From Paraescarpia echinospica (Eukaryota > Annelida > Polychaeta > Sabellida > Siboglinidae), in assembly GCA_020002185.1 (NCBI GenBank), contig CM034541.1, positions 49,894,562 to 49,958,561 of the forward strand: a stretch of DNA of 64,000 bases. The letters run 5' to 3'. The notes beneath the pieces were generated by a model, which was not told the DNA's origin, searched no databases, and was given only the letters and a program-made list of their open reading frames with translations. Both the position numbers and the translations under genes were made by a program. Below are positions 19,216 through 31,000 of the stretch, piece after piece. The stretch's first letter is position 1. Each line of letters starts with the position of its first letter.

Positions 19216-19218
19216 ACA

Positions 19219-19541
19219 TGTATTGTGGTTTATTTCATAGAGTCCAACTGCCTACAAAAACGCCGGGCCCGTTAGAATCGTTTAGCGATACTCAAAAACC
19301 TGTATGCGCGGTCACTCCGATCACACGAATTCCTCGCCCAATCACGCCGCCACCAGCTATCAGCGATGAATTTGACGACGACACCAACCTCGTGTCTTCG
19401 TTTCTAAGAAGAGGGAGGGATGGGTCGTGGTACACGCCGATCCCACGGAACGAACTGTACCAGCGACGCGGATTTCACGCGCCGCCAATTCCGGCCGGAC
19501 GCGCCAGTATCATGGAGCGTCACCGTGATTCCACCGATTAG
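19219..19541 (+). CDS. Small Polinton accessory protein of unknown function
   Basis: I take the ATG at 19219 (MYCGLFHRV), after the minisatellite, as the start, giving 107 residues. The protein is Pro-rich (TPGPLESF, RIPRPITPPPAISDEF), has an acidic DEFDDDT patch, and ends with RRGRDGSWYTPIPRNELYQR and RASIMERHRDS. A poly(A) signal, AATAAA at 19604-19609, follows the stop by about 60 bases, which supports a real gene. It is outward-facing near the right end and on the opposite strand to its neighbours. No family is recognised. A short repeat, GGACGCGCCAGTATCATG, occurs twice around its 3' end (about 19498 and 19546). Confidence 0.45.
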
Positions 19542-19603
19542 CGCTGGACGCGCCAGTATCATGATGATTAGGCAAGGATGGAACATTCTAGCATTCAGTC
19601 TAT

Positions 19604-19609
19604 AATAAA
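19604..19609 (+). terminator. Poly(A) signal after small accessory gene
   Basis: AATAAA about 60 bases downstream of the stop at 19541. Confidence 0.5.
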
Positions 19610-19983
19610 ATTATGTACTACTCACGCCGCTTCCATTTGTCTGTATTCACTGCGTAAACATCCATCCGCCTTACCTATACGGGGGTCGCTGAATATTTAT
19701 GTATTGCTTTTCGCACTGCTACATTTTAAACGCACAACGCATTCCTTCTCACCGCTGAACGTTAGAATATTTATGCATTGGTTTCGTTTTAATAACACCG
19801 CTAGATTTTAAACGCACAGCGCCTAATAGCCAGCTACGCGGCCGCGCTGGGTTCATAGTCCACTACAGCTGCAGCGCCTTATCGCAGCAACGCTGCTAAC
19901 ATAGGGTATGGCGGGGCATCCTCATAGGGCTGACGGGGAAAGTCTGCACACCGTGGTTTTATCGCGGTTATATACCAGCGCGC
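19610..19983. other. Right subterminal region, no gene
   Basis: It contains two degenerate copies of a segment with AATATTTATGnATTG and TTTTAAACGCAC (about 19690-19740 and 19767-19822), otherwise nothing recognised. A TATA-like TATATAACC on the minus strand lies near 19965. Confidence 0.5.
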
Positions 19984-20288
19984 TAAACGCATTATTGCTT
20001 ACGTAAGCACACGCTAGGTACGGCGTTGATCGCTAGGGAGAAAACTAAAATGATCATTGCGCTCACCGCTAGGTGGCACCTCAAATGTACTTAGAGGGGG
20101 GTAATCCATCACGTTTTTTATAAGTAGGTTCCCGAAAACGTTTAGTGTCAAAAAAACCTTTGAGCTTTTTTGATAAGTAGGTTCCCGAAAACGTTTAGGG
20201 GTAATTAAAAAGTTTTTTATTAGTAAAGTTTTTCCCAAAGGTCACCAAAGGTGGCGTGCACGGGCCTCCTTTGGTCCTCTATACTACT
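19984..20288 (-). repeat. Polinton right terminal inverted repeat
   Basis: Reverse complement of 4505-4810, with the paired CTCF-like motif at 20066-20080, the palindrome at 19997-20008 and both internal CTAAACGTTTTCGGG repeats. Confidence 0.95.
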
Positions 20289-20294
20289 AATGTT
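20289..20294. repeat. Target-site duplication, right copy (AATGTT)
   Basis: Identical to 4499-4504. The interrupted gag frame resumes here. Confidence 0.95.
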
Positions 20295-21010
20295 CGTTCG
20301 TTGATGGGAAAGCCTACTTACAGTGAATGCTCCCTGCCCATTGTAGTAAGCGTCGGTGCTTACGGACAAAACAATCTCCCTCTTACACAGGATAAGGATA
20401 AGAATGATTTTATTTTCCCAACAGCATTACAAAAATACAAATTATGTATAATTATATACACACATACACGTATTACATACATATACACACATACCGGCAT
20501 ATACAGTAATATTGAAATGTGAAATATATAATACAACTGAAAATATGCAATCAACAGAATATAGTATAAATTTTGCAACAAAACGAAAAAGAAAAAAAAC
20601 AGTTGCTGTGGGATGGGAGACTCCTATTAAGATCAAAACTGATCGCTATCATAGGAGCCACCCACAACAAAAATTATTATTGTACCAAATCCTAGGATTT
20701 ATATAACAAAATATAATGATTATGTCAAACATTAAAAAAAGAAATGTACTTATCTTCTCTTACATAATGTGTATGATGGTTGTTTTGTTGATGTAATGTG
20801 CTTCGTAATGTGTTGAGTTCGCGTGTACGCATGTACGCATGTATGCGACTATACAAATTTAAAAGATTTATTAATTTAATTGGCATATATAGCAATTTAG
20901 TATATTGCACGTGACGTTGTATTTTTGTAGCGTGTGGTTTTTAGCATAACTTGAGAATCCTTTCAAACTATGGGTCACTATCTTATCTTTCACAAAATCA
21001 GGGATATTAT
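20295..21010. other. Remainder of gag region, then LINE 3' region
   Basis: 20295-20390 continues the disrupted gag (ECSLPIVVSVGAYGQ in one frame), then coding signal ends. 20400-21010 is AT-rich and probably the 3' untranslated part of the minus-strand LINE. It includes an inverted repeat around 20610-20670 (GGGATGGGAGACTCCTAT against ATAGGAGCCACCC). Confidence 0.45.
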
Positions 21011-24000
21011 TTATAACATGTGGTAAGTTATATTTAAGACACTTTTTTGCAAATTCATGTTTAGTTCTGAAGGTGTGTAGTTCAGTTGCTCTTCGAGTGT
21101 CATATTTGTGTTAACTGGGGTTAACTGCCAATTTAATAAGTAAACGGGTAAATTTTGATGTTTGTATTTGTAATAAAATTTTAGTTCTTGTAAATTTAGC
21201 AAGTCTTCTACTTTTAGTATGTTGAGTTGTTTGAAAAGTGGTTCTGTATGTGAATTGTATTTACTTAATGTTGTTATTCGCACCGCTTTCTTTTGAATTT
21301 TTGTTAATCTGTTTCCTTGGTATCCCCATGTCATAATACAATAATTAATATGTGATAGTAGCAGTGCATTATATAAAATAATTTTTATTTCTAAAGGTAA
21401 CACATGTTTTAATCTATTTAATATTCCTATAGTTTTGGAACATTTATTTGATATTTTTTCAGTGTGTTTTTTTCCAATTTAAGTTAGTATCTAGAGTTAA
21501 ACCTAAGAAGTTAAATTCTTCCACTCTCTCAATATTTATATTATCAATTTTGAGAAATAGGCTCTGCGTAGATTTCATTGGCATTTGGAAGGTCATATAT
21601 TTAGTTTTACTTTTATTTAGTGACAACTTATTAATATTAAGCCACTCAATTATTTTGAGGAGTTCTTCATTTATTACAGATTCTATATTTCTATTGTGTG
21701 CTTTATCACTAAAAGTTTCAATTGTGCTAAATAAAAGTGGTATCATCAGCATACATTATAAATTTAAACATTTGGCTTGCTTGTGAAAAATCATTTATAT
21801 ATATAGTAAATAACAGTGGTCCAAGGATGGACCCTTATGGCACACCTACTTTTATAGGTAAATTATCAGATGTGGTATCTTCAAATTCGGTATACTGTTT
21901 CCGGTTGCTTAAATAGCTTTCGAATAAAAGGAGAGTACTGCCATCTATGCCATAATATCTTAACTTGTTTAATAATATCGAATGGTCAATAGTGTCAAAA
22001 GCCTTGGAAAGGTCAAGAAAAATACTGATTGGTATTTGTGTTTTGTCCATTTGAGTAATGATTCTATCTACTAGTTCGAGTGATGCATAATCTGTTGAAT
22101 GGTTAGGTCTAAATCCATACTGATTATCAAAAAATAGCTTGGAATCAATCAAATAAGTGGATATCTGATTATGGATTATTTTCTCTAGTACTTTAGAAAT
22201 AGTTGGAAGGAGAGAAATCGGCCTGTAATTTGTTATTAGAGTTGGGTCATCCTTTTTGAAAATTGGAACTACTTTTGCAATTTTTAGTTTATCAGGAAAT
22301 ATGCCAGTATTAATAACTTGGTTAATTACTGGGGTTAGTGATTTAATTATTGTTGGTTCAATTATTTTTAGCAGTTTTGATGTAATTCCATCAAATCCAC
22401 TGCTGTTTTTAGTTGGGAGATCATTTATTGTTTTCCTTACTGTTTCTTCATCTACATTCTTAAATTTAAGAGTAGATCTAACGTTTGTATTTAAGTTGTA
22501 ATCATATTTTTTGCTTCCTGTATATTTAATGTCTTCTACAATAGTTTGAGCTATGTTTGTAAAATAGTTATTGAATTTGTTTGCTATTTCTGATTTATCT
22601 GTTATGGTAGTACCATTCACTTTAAAAGTTGATGCAGATGTCTTCTTTGTTTTATTTTTTAAGAGAATTTCGTTTATAGTTTTCCATGTATTTCTGATAT
22701 CTTTTTTGTATTGGTTATATCGTGATTCAAAGTAGATTTGCTTAGCTGCCCGGATATTTCTTTTTAATATAGTATTGTAAGTTTTTAGATTAGTATTAGT
22801 AATATCATAGTCTGGTGAGTTAGAGTCAGTCATTTTTAATTGTTTATAAAGTGTGTCCCGATATCTAATAGATTTGATTAAACCTTGGGTAATCCATGTC
22901 GATTTTTTGTGTTTGTATTTATTAAATTTCATTATTTTAATAGGCATGTACTTACTTTTAGCGCGCATGATTTCTTCATGCATTATATTGTAATTTAGGT
23001 TGGGATCTTAATTTTGTTTTTTATGTAATTTGTTGTATAATTTATAAGAACCAATTTCAATATATTAACTTTCTGCATAGCTTCAACACTTTGTATATTA
23101 ATGTTTACAAATTTAGGAGGGAGTCCAACGTTAGGAATAGTGTCTATAATTAGAAAATAAGGTTGATGGTCCGAGAAAGTGTTTGTGAAAATCCCAGCAG
23201 TACTTTCTAATATAAATTGATTTAGTGAACAAAAAAAGTTATCTATTAGTGTTCCGTTTGTTGTGGTGAAACGAGTTGGGAACGTAATTTTGGGGTAAAG
23301 ACTATGAGATGTTAAAGTATCAAAAAAATCACTGTATATTCTGTTTTAATTTATTTTAAGTAAATTTATATTAAAATCCCCTGCTATAATGAGATTATTA
23401 TTATTATTGTTGTTTTCCAGAGATGATAAAACTGATGAAAATTCATAAGTAAATTGTATAATATTTTCGTTACATGACCTTGGGGGTCTATATATATTTC
23501 CGATGGTCATTGTCTTTGATAAACCATTTCCAGTTACTTGAATTATTAACCCTTCCCAATTGTCGTACATATTTAGATTCATTTTTATTTCAGATCTATA
23601 TTCATCATCTACATATATTAATAACCCTCCTTTATCACTACATTTGTTCCCCTGTGTTATACAATCATATCCATCTAAATAAAATTGAGATAAATCATCA
23701 TTATCAGTTTTCCACGTCACTTGCAAACATATTACACTAAATTTAAAATTATTACTACGTAGATCCTCTATGAATATTTCAAGTTCATTAAATTTTGCAT
23801 TTATAGACTGAATGTTTGAGCTTAGAATAGTAAAACTGCTAATGGTTTTATTTGCCAGGTTGGCGAATTTATCAATGTCATAATAAGAAGAGCAGTGTAT
23901 TACTTGTGGTTCGTTATTATCATCATTTGTATCTAAAACATTACACAGGTTGTTTTGAGTACCTCCTAAGCAGGAGAGGAAATCCTCATTAAACGTAACT

Positions 24001-24026
24001 GAGCCTGCGTTTGTAGGAATGGTCAT
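21011..24026 (-). pseudogene. LINE ORF2: AP-type endonuclease and reverse transcriptase, broken
   Basis: From ATG 24026 the product shows an exonuclease/endonuclease/phosphatase fold: ILSSNIQSINAKFNELE, GNIYRPPRS and LIIAGDFNIN, with SDHQP near 23165. A stop at 23346 splits the endonuclease. A 382-codon frame (22983-21835) carries the reverse transcriptase: NYRPISLLPTISKVLEKI, QYGFRPNHST, DLSKAFDTIDH, GVP. It ends at a TAA where GVPQGS would be expected. YADDTT is at about 21755 and LGLTLDTNLNWKKT near 21480. The C-terminal part (21403-21011) has INYCIMTWG. It nicks target DNA and primes reverse transcription in living relatives. Three or more breaks make it inactive. Confidence 0.85.
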
Positions 24027-24602
24027 ACGTGAGCTTAATAATATTAATATAACAATATGTATATAAAATTATGGAGTGATACAAATGAATAGATCGATTG
24101 CTAGTGTTGTTCCATGCGTACACCAGAATAATAATACACATAATGTAAATAGGTGGATAAGTTGAGAAAGACGCAAAAAAACACTGTTAGATCTACTAAT
24201 TACATTAATGGAAGACGTTGCGCAACAACGGCTGCCAATGAAGAAAGAAAAAAGCACATACACATTTGGCATTACACATTTTGAAAAAAATCATCATATG
24301 TATGTAACCACATATCAATTGGACATTTGAATACTTATAAATAATGATAATTAGTTTGACATTTATGATTAACCAAAATAATAATGTATCAATTGTTAGT
24401 ATCAAAATGGCTCGTTCCGAGAAGAGGTAATAGAGCATTACGATATGAAATAGTTTTACTCTGTAGGCTGTACAATAGTTTTAACAGCAAACAACTGTAA
24501 CACCTACATTGCACCATTTACAAATATTGATTAGGTTAATGCTAATAAAAAATAAAAATAAATAAAAAGTAGAACTTGTATCATCAAAAAGACTGCTCGT
24601 AT
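24027..24602. other. No gene recognised
   Basis: AT-rich sequence between LINE ORF2 and the 88-bp repeats. It may be LINE leader sequence. Nothing else is seen. Confidence 0.4.
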
Positions 24603-24870
24603 GCAAGTTATTACTAGTGTATCAATAAATAACTACCTCACTACACGAGTAGTTACCAATAGTCAGAGTCAGTAAAGACTTCAGCTGCTTGCAAGTAATT
24701 ACTAGTGTATCAATAAATAACTACCTCACTACAGGAGTAGTTACCAATAGTCAGAGTCACTAATGACTTCAGCTACTTGCAAGTTATTACTAGTGTATCA
24801 GTAAATAACTACCTCACTACACGAGTGGTTACCAATAATCAGAATCAGTTGAGACTTCAGCTGCTTGCAA
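24603..24870. repeat. 88-bp tandem repeat, three copies plus decayed part
   Basis: GCAAGT...TTACTAGTGTATCAATAAATAACTACC recurs at exactly 88-base steps (24603, 24691, 24779, ending 24867). Diverged half-units continue to about 25100. It lies just upstream of ORF2 as read on the minus strand. Confidence 0.9.
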
Positions 24871-25375
24871 GACAAATTAACACTGATGATAATCACCTGT
24901 AACTCCACCTTACTGCAAGTAATTAAGCAAACAGAACTTGTATCATCAAAGAGAGAGTACTATTTTACTAATTAATGTTAAAAAGCTACCTCACTGCACG
25001 AGTAATTACCAATAATCATAATAAACAGTGACTACAGCTGCTTACATGAACAATTAACACTGGTCATACTCATCAGAAACTGCATCTTGTTGCAAGAACA
25101 ATTACCAGTGAGCATGATCGTGACTGAATAAACATACTCGTTAAGAGTTACAATTACAAGTTTACCTCAGTACCATTTGAACAAACCTTGTTCTCCACAA
25201 ATAAAAAATAAAGCTTTGAAAAAAATAAAATAAAAATACACAAGCAGCCTAACAAGTTCAAGCTATGATGCAACAAAATGATCGACAAGCTAATAAGTTG
25301 GCTTACTAAGTCATAGACGACCACAGTCAACGCGTGCTAGATCTCAGCAAAGTAGCGTGAGCCTACACGGTAAAA
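24871..25375. other. Decayed repeat units, then spacer
   Basis: It holds degraded copies of the 88-bp unit (CCTCACTGCACGAGTAATTACC near 24988) and AT-rich sequence up to LINE ORF1. No gene is visible. Confidence 0.5.
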
Positions 25376-26098
25376 TCAGTACTTGCTCAGTTCAGCATAT
25401 GTGTGCACTTCACGCACGTCATTTGACACCGACTTTACCATAACTCGTCCATTGTAGGTCCAGCAGTCTGATATTTTATGTTCCTTCTTCAGCCTCCGTG
25501 TCTTGCTTGCGAGCTGTGCTCGATGTTTTGTCAAGTCCTCAATGACAAAGACTACTGAACCGTGGCTTCGTAATTTCTGCCTGGACCGTAGTACCGCGTC
25601 GCGCAAGCGTGCACAGGTGAATTGCACAATAACATACCTGGGCCGCTCCCCAGCGGCGGGTTTAGGCTCAAGTCTGTGGCTGGTGACAATGTCATTGTTC
25701 GTCACAGGAGGTGTTAATGCCATAGTGTCGTTAACAATAGCCATTACTTTCGCAGTGATGTCTTCACTGTCAATTTCTTCAATTCCCTGAATTCTTACAT
25801 TACAACGTCTAGAATATTGTTCTAGGCGATCGTTATTTACATCAACCGCCGCAAATCTTTTCTCTAGAGTCTCTATGTACTGGTCCTTCTTTTCTAACCG
25901 CTCGTGTAGATTATATATATTGGCTGTTAGAATGTCAATCTTATCTGCCAGCACCTGGGGGTACAAGGCAGATCTTAGCTTACCAATGACTGTCTCGTCG
26001 GTCAGAAGTTCCACGAGTTTCAAAGCTATTTCATCTGAACTCAGTGGCTCCTCGCTCTTTTCAGCGGTACTGCTCGGCTTACGCCTTGGATGCGGCAT
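25376..26098 (-). CDS. LINE ORF1 protein, coiled coil plus RNA-binding region
   Basis: Intact 240-codon frame from ATG 26098. The basic N-terminus (PHPRRKPSSTAEKS) is followed by a predicted coiled coil (about residues 50-92: DKIDILTANIYNLHERLEKK), then RLEQYSRRCNVRIQGIEE, the signature of LINE ORF1 proteins of the transposase-22/L1 ORF1-like type. An RRM-like region follows (RPRYVIVQF, LRDAVLRSRQKLR, VFVIEDLTKHRAQLASKTRRLKKE) and CWTYNGRVMVK closes it. It coats element RNA. It is 1.35 kb upstream of ORF2 on the same strand and may belong to the same element, although the repeats in between make that uncertain. Confidence 0.75.
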   Translation of the reverse strand: MPHPRRKPSSTAEKSEEPLSSDEIALKLVELLTDETVIGKLRSALYPQVLADKIDILTANIYNLHERLEKKDQYIETLEKRFAAVDVNNDRLEQYSRRCNVRIQGIEEIDSEDITAKVMAIVNDTMALTPPVTNNDIVTSHRLEPKPAAGERPRYVIVQFTCARLRDAVLRSRQKLRSHGSVVFVIEDLTKHRAQLASKTRRLKKEHKISDCWTYNGRVMVKSVSNDVREVHTYAELSKY

Positions 26099-26468
26099 CC
26101 CTCAGCGTCAATACACTCCTGTAGAAAGCCCACTATCAACAAACAAATGACTATTGCTCTCCCCGAAACGACTTGCTATAAGCAATGGCGGCCATCTTGC
26201 TTTTAACAAAAGCTGTAATATGATAAAGTTGCGAGAGTAAGCAAGGTTGTAACGAACACAATTTCTGATGACGACATGGCTTTTCAACTGGTCGCTGGAT
26301 CCACCTAGTATCACTACTGACATCGTTGAAGAAAACGGAAATAGACAGATTAGTGGCTCCACAAAGTGTTACTAGCGACACTTCCAAATAACACTGCATA
26401 TTAACACCTAGCGTCAGTCAGCCTACTCATACCTGCCATGAAGATACACACAAGCGCGCGCGCGCGCG

Positions 26469-26503
<35 letters not shown>

Positions 26504-27177
26504 GTAACTTAGCATTACTGTTGCCATTTAAATACATTTTTCTTTCTGCAATGAAGGTATTGTCAAATATGTAGTGAAGTTCGCATTGGACACAATTCTA
26601 TATAATTACATTTTGTACACTTTAATTTCAATCAATGGACAAATAGTAAACTCAGTCGCATCCAGTTTGTGAGACATTTGCATTTGAATACAGATAGTTG
26701 CAGCTGATTGTCTGATCTACATGTAGAACAATGCTAGTTTCTGATTAGTCAGTCTGTATAACCAAACATTTGATGTAAGTCAAGTACTTTTATGAGAATA
26801 ATACCTATTAAATGTACTAGCTGCAAAACGACTTATTACGATTGCTGCTAAGAGCAATGGCACATACAGAAGGCTCATTATTTTCGTAGCATACCATTAA
26901 AGTATAAGGAAAGGCGATAATGTCGTTCCTTTTGTTTTCTGTTATATATAATCTAAATGTGGCTTGCACACCATCAATATCACCACGGCTTACATAGCAT
27001 TAATACTGGTATGGCATATATATTAGGCCATGGGCCAGATATGCCCCTCGTGCACACCCCACAACTCTACCAACCCATGTGTTTTATGCTTTGGGGTCCC
27101 TTGGCGATGATTTCAAGTGATAACAGTGACAAAGTTTGGTCTCACTACCCATTTCCAACCTATCTTGGATGGTACCC
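26099..27177. other. No gene; includes (CG)(CA)n microsatellite
   Basis: A CG run then CA run occupies 26453-26501. The rest is AT-rich with no supported coding region. The outer end of the TIR transposon that starts by 27178 may lie in 26900-27177. Confidence 0.5.
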
Positions 27178-27584
27178 TGAAATATCGTATTTGTCGTCAA
27201 TGTCGGGTGGTATTTAATCACCCACACCACAATCGTCATTGTATAGTCATATGTGTCTCAATGTGTACTGATAATATGTCAAATTGAAGGTTGTCATCTG
27301 CTGATCATCATACTAGCATTCAATAAATATTATGGCATGTACCCTAATTAATATAGAATAAGTATACCCTATTCTCATTTGTGACCGCATATATGACATC
27401 AATATTGTTGTCACATATATAAATTTCCCTTAATACATTGGCTTCTTTAAGATCAAAATAATAATGCATAACACTCTGCAGTAACATATCTTTGATACCG
27501 GAATTGTCTTTCTGTCATTACAAATGGATTATATATGATGCTTCAAATATAACCGCAGTGTCGCGGATTAAGAGGCGTAACGCA
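27178..27584 (+). repeat. Left terminal inverted repeat of TIR transposon
   Basis: Inverted match to 33382-33803 over its whole length, with small indels. Confidence 0.85.
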
Positions 27585-28004
27585 GGGCATTTTTAATTAT
27601 TACACACTGTACTCCATCAGCAAGGAATTGTTTAAAACGTAATGAAAAAGTGACTATTATAGTGTTGTTTTATAAGTCATTTACGTTCTTTTGCAGTATC
27701 TAGGTACAGTTTGCAGCTGGAATACTGGATTTTGTATATGTTTCATCATGGTGTGCGGAGATCACAAGGTTGTATCCCATAATATATTATTTAAGTCTCA
27801 TATTATATTATTTAAGTCTCAATTGCAGCTTTTACGAATACCTCAGGTCAACTTCACATATACCGATAAGTTGAAATTTTATTTAAGTTCGATAATGATA
27901 AATTATAAGCTTTGTTACTTATCCCAATTTGACCTGCTGATACTACATACCTACCTTTGTATGTATTTCCAGATTATGTGTACCTGGTAGAACCCTGAGG
28001 CATC
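27585..28004. other. Leader of transposon gene, nothing recognised
   Basis: AT-rich, with a short duplicated TATTATTTAAGTCTCA near 27783 and 27805. No coding region. Confidence 0.4.
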
Positions 28005-31000
28005 ATGGAACGTCTACCATTAAAACGAAAACGAACAAGTGATCAAACTGTGGAACCTACTTTTATAGTTCATGTAAGGGGCTTAAAATATGGAGAACTT
28101 CAACTCATATCTGGTATGCGGGATGCAAAGAAGAAGTTGGCGAAATTGCAAGAGATCAAAGAGAAGAGACTTTCAGGATGGAGGACACGTGCAAGCTCAT
28201 CCCCAACACAGTGATGGAATACCATGGCTTCAATTGGGAATGCTACAAACGTTTCACCATGAATATGGACAGGCTGACGTCCACCTCATCACAACCATCA
28301 GATGCCTCCACAACCCAACGTACGATCCGCAGAACTTCCACAGAAGGTGATAAAATCATCTTCAAGTCGGACTGTATTTTCTGTGGATCAGAGGGTCGTA
28401 AGAAGGTAAAAGTGAAAGGCACATGGACCAGTCATGGCATGAGTCAGTTTGAATTTGATGGAGGGAAGACTGTGGCGACGATGGCAGAAATAAAACAGGA
28501 TGAGAAACTCCTCACAAGAATACGAGGTTTTGATCTGTTTGCTTGTAAAGCCAAGTTCCACAAGAATTGCCGCATGAACTATATGCAAAAACCAGAGAAA
28601 TGGCGAAGTACAGATGAAGAGGCACGTGTTAACTAGTTCAACTTGATGGAAGACCATAAAAAGGCATTTGACATAGTCTGTTGCATGGTGGAGAAAAATG
28701 TCCTGCATGATAGGTAGATGGTGAAATTGGCTGACCTGTAACAAGTGTACATATCCAACCTAGATAATACAGAGCACAGTAATCCTGACTATCGGAGTGC
28801 GAAATTAAAACTCAAACTTGAAAGCCATGAACCCTTCAAAGGCCGACTGTCCTTCTGCGATATGGGGAAGTTCCAGTCAAGCATAGTCTATGAGTCACAG
28901 ATTGACATCAACACAGCCGTGAAACATGCCTTCCAGTTGGGATCAACTGATGATTAATTGGTATATATCTTCGACAGACTATCCAGGATGGGTTTGCTGA
29001 AGCACCTGATCTTAAATGGCCACCAACTCCCCATGACTGTGACAGAATTGACAATATCGTACCAGATACACTCCAGAAATTGTTATGTTATGTCATAACT
29101 GGGATGGCAGCTCCAACATCATCCCGCACAGAGAGACTTGTTCTGTCAATTGGTCAGGACATCTGCCGGGCAACAATCAATGGATCGTGGAAGCTTCCAA
29201 AACACATCTTCATAAGCATGTCCATGCGTCATATGTTCAGAAATGAAAAACTCGTAACTCTCCTGAATAGAATGGGAGCTGTTATGCAGTCGTCCACTCT
29301 TCTCTCCAACCAGATTGTCAGGTCACCACTAGGACCAACGGTATTTCATTCAGAATTTGATAATTTCGACCAGCTTCTGAATGATCTCACAGGAAAAGGA
29401 TCAGTTCACACAGCTCATGGCATCATGTTACAGGAAGTTGGCAGTGATGATCATTTTGCGGAATCTGGTGACTGTCCTGAGATACCATCTCAAACAAGGT
29501 AAAAGAAGAGGTCGCTGAACCTGAAGGAGTCGGCCACACTTCCAGATTGCTATGTGACCAAGAGGAGGAGACCACAGCTGAAAGTGACCCACATTACTTA
29601 TCCAGGTTTGTGCAAACAAGTACATGCATATTTGTATCAAATCAATAAACACAAATAGCAATTGTTGCTTGCAAATTGTCCAACTTTTGATGCCGTAAAA
29701 CATGTATTTGTTTTCCTGACCCTGAATGGTACAATGAGCTGATGTATCATAAAGCTTTTATACTTACCTAACATTACCTTCCTTGCCAATTGTATAATGT
29801 TTCATGGCATGTATCATAAAGCTTTAATACTTACCTAACATTACCTTCCTTGCCAATTGTATAATGTTTCATGGCATGTATCATAAAGCTTTTATACCTA
29901 CCTAACATTACCTTCCTTGCCAATTGTATAATGTTTCATGGCATGTATCATAAAGCTTTTATACTTACCTAACATTACCTTCCTTGCCAATTGTATAATG
30001 TTTCATGGCATGTATCATAAAGCTTTTATACTTACCTAACATTACCTTCCTTGCCAATTGTATAATGTTTCATGGCATGTATCATAAAGCTTTTATACTT
30101 ATCTAACATTACCTTCCTTGCTAATTGTATAATGTTTCATGGCATGTATCATAAAGCTTTTATACTTACCTAACATTACCTTCCTTGCCAATTGTATAAT
30201 GTTTCATGGCATGTATCATAAAGCTTTTATACTTACCTAACATTACATTCCTTGCCAATTGTATAATGTTTCATGGCATGTATCATAAAGCTTTGATACC
30301 TACCTAACATTACCTTCCTTGCCAATTGTATAATGTTTCATGGCATGTATCATAAAGCTTTTATACTTACCTAACATTACCTTCCTTGCCAATTGTATAA
30401 TGTTTCATGGCATGTATCATAAAGCTTTTATACCTACCTAACATTACCTTCCTTGCCAATTGTATAATGTTTCATGGTATCTATCATAAAGCTTTTATAC
30501 CTACCTAACATTATCTTGCTTGCCAATTGTAGCATGTTTCCTGGTATATTACATCTCTTCCTTATACAGGTGCTCCTGCAGCTATGGCAGAATCAGGCAA
30601 GCTTAATATGATCTGAATATTTGTCCGTATGGTGCAACACGCCAAGTAACAAGTCCCTGGCTGGGCAGGATTCATCTCTGAGACTGGGAAAGCTCCAAAT
30701 AAGCTGACAACCATCGACTACTATCCTGTTATCAACCAGCCAATCACAGAGTACAAGACTGTGCAGGAGTGCCTGCGCTATGCAGAGGAAGCAACATAAG
30801 AAGTTGGTCAGTCGTATATGATCACAACGTTTGATCTTGGCGTATGCATGAAGGCGTACCCGCTGGTTTGGAACATGGCTGGGAAGTATGAAAAGCACAT
30901 TATCCTCATTGGCACCTACCATCTTCTCTGTGCCTATATGAAAATAGTTAGCAAGAAAATAGCTGGTTCAGGTCTGGCGGATATTCTTCTAGAAGCTGGT

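Larger units (their letters stand above)
4505..20288 (+). mobile_element. Polinton/Maverick element, 15.8 kb, complete ends
   Basis: The element is bounded by 305-306-bp inverted repeats that start with AG (AGTAGTATAGAGG) and by an exact 6-bp duplication. Inside are the Polinton hallmark genes: retroviral-type integrase with chromodomain, protein-primed DNA polymerase B, packaging ATPase (C-terminal half), adenain-like protease, double jelly-roll major capsid and penton-like minor capsid protein. Genes face each other, with capsid, protease and integrase on + and polymerase and replication genes on -, converging at 11.58-11.62 kb. The gene-bearing part is visibly more GC-rich than the flanks. 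Stops and frameshifts affect the conserved virion-associated ORF, integrase, penton, major capsid, protease and polymerase. It should therefore be non-autonomous unless these are assembly errors. Confidence 0.97.

Noticed and set aside
29745..30548. CRISPR-like array (67-bp regular repeats)
   Set aside because: Units are tandem with no distinct spacers, and the context is eukaryotic.
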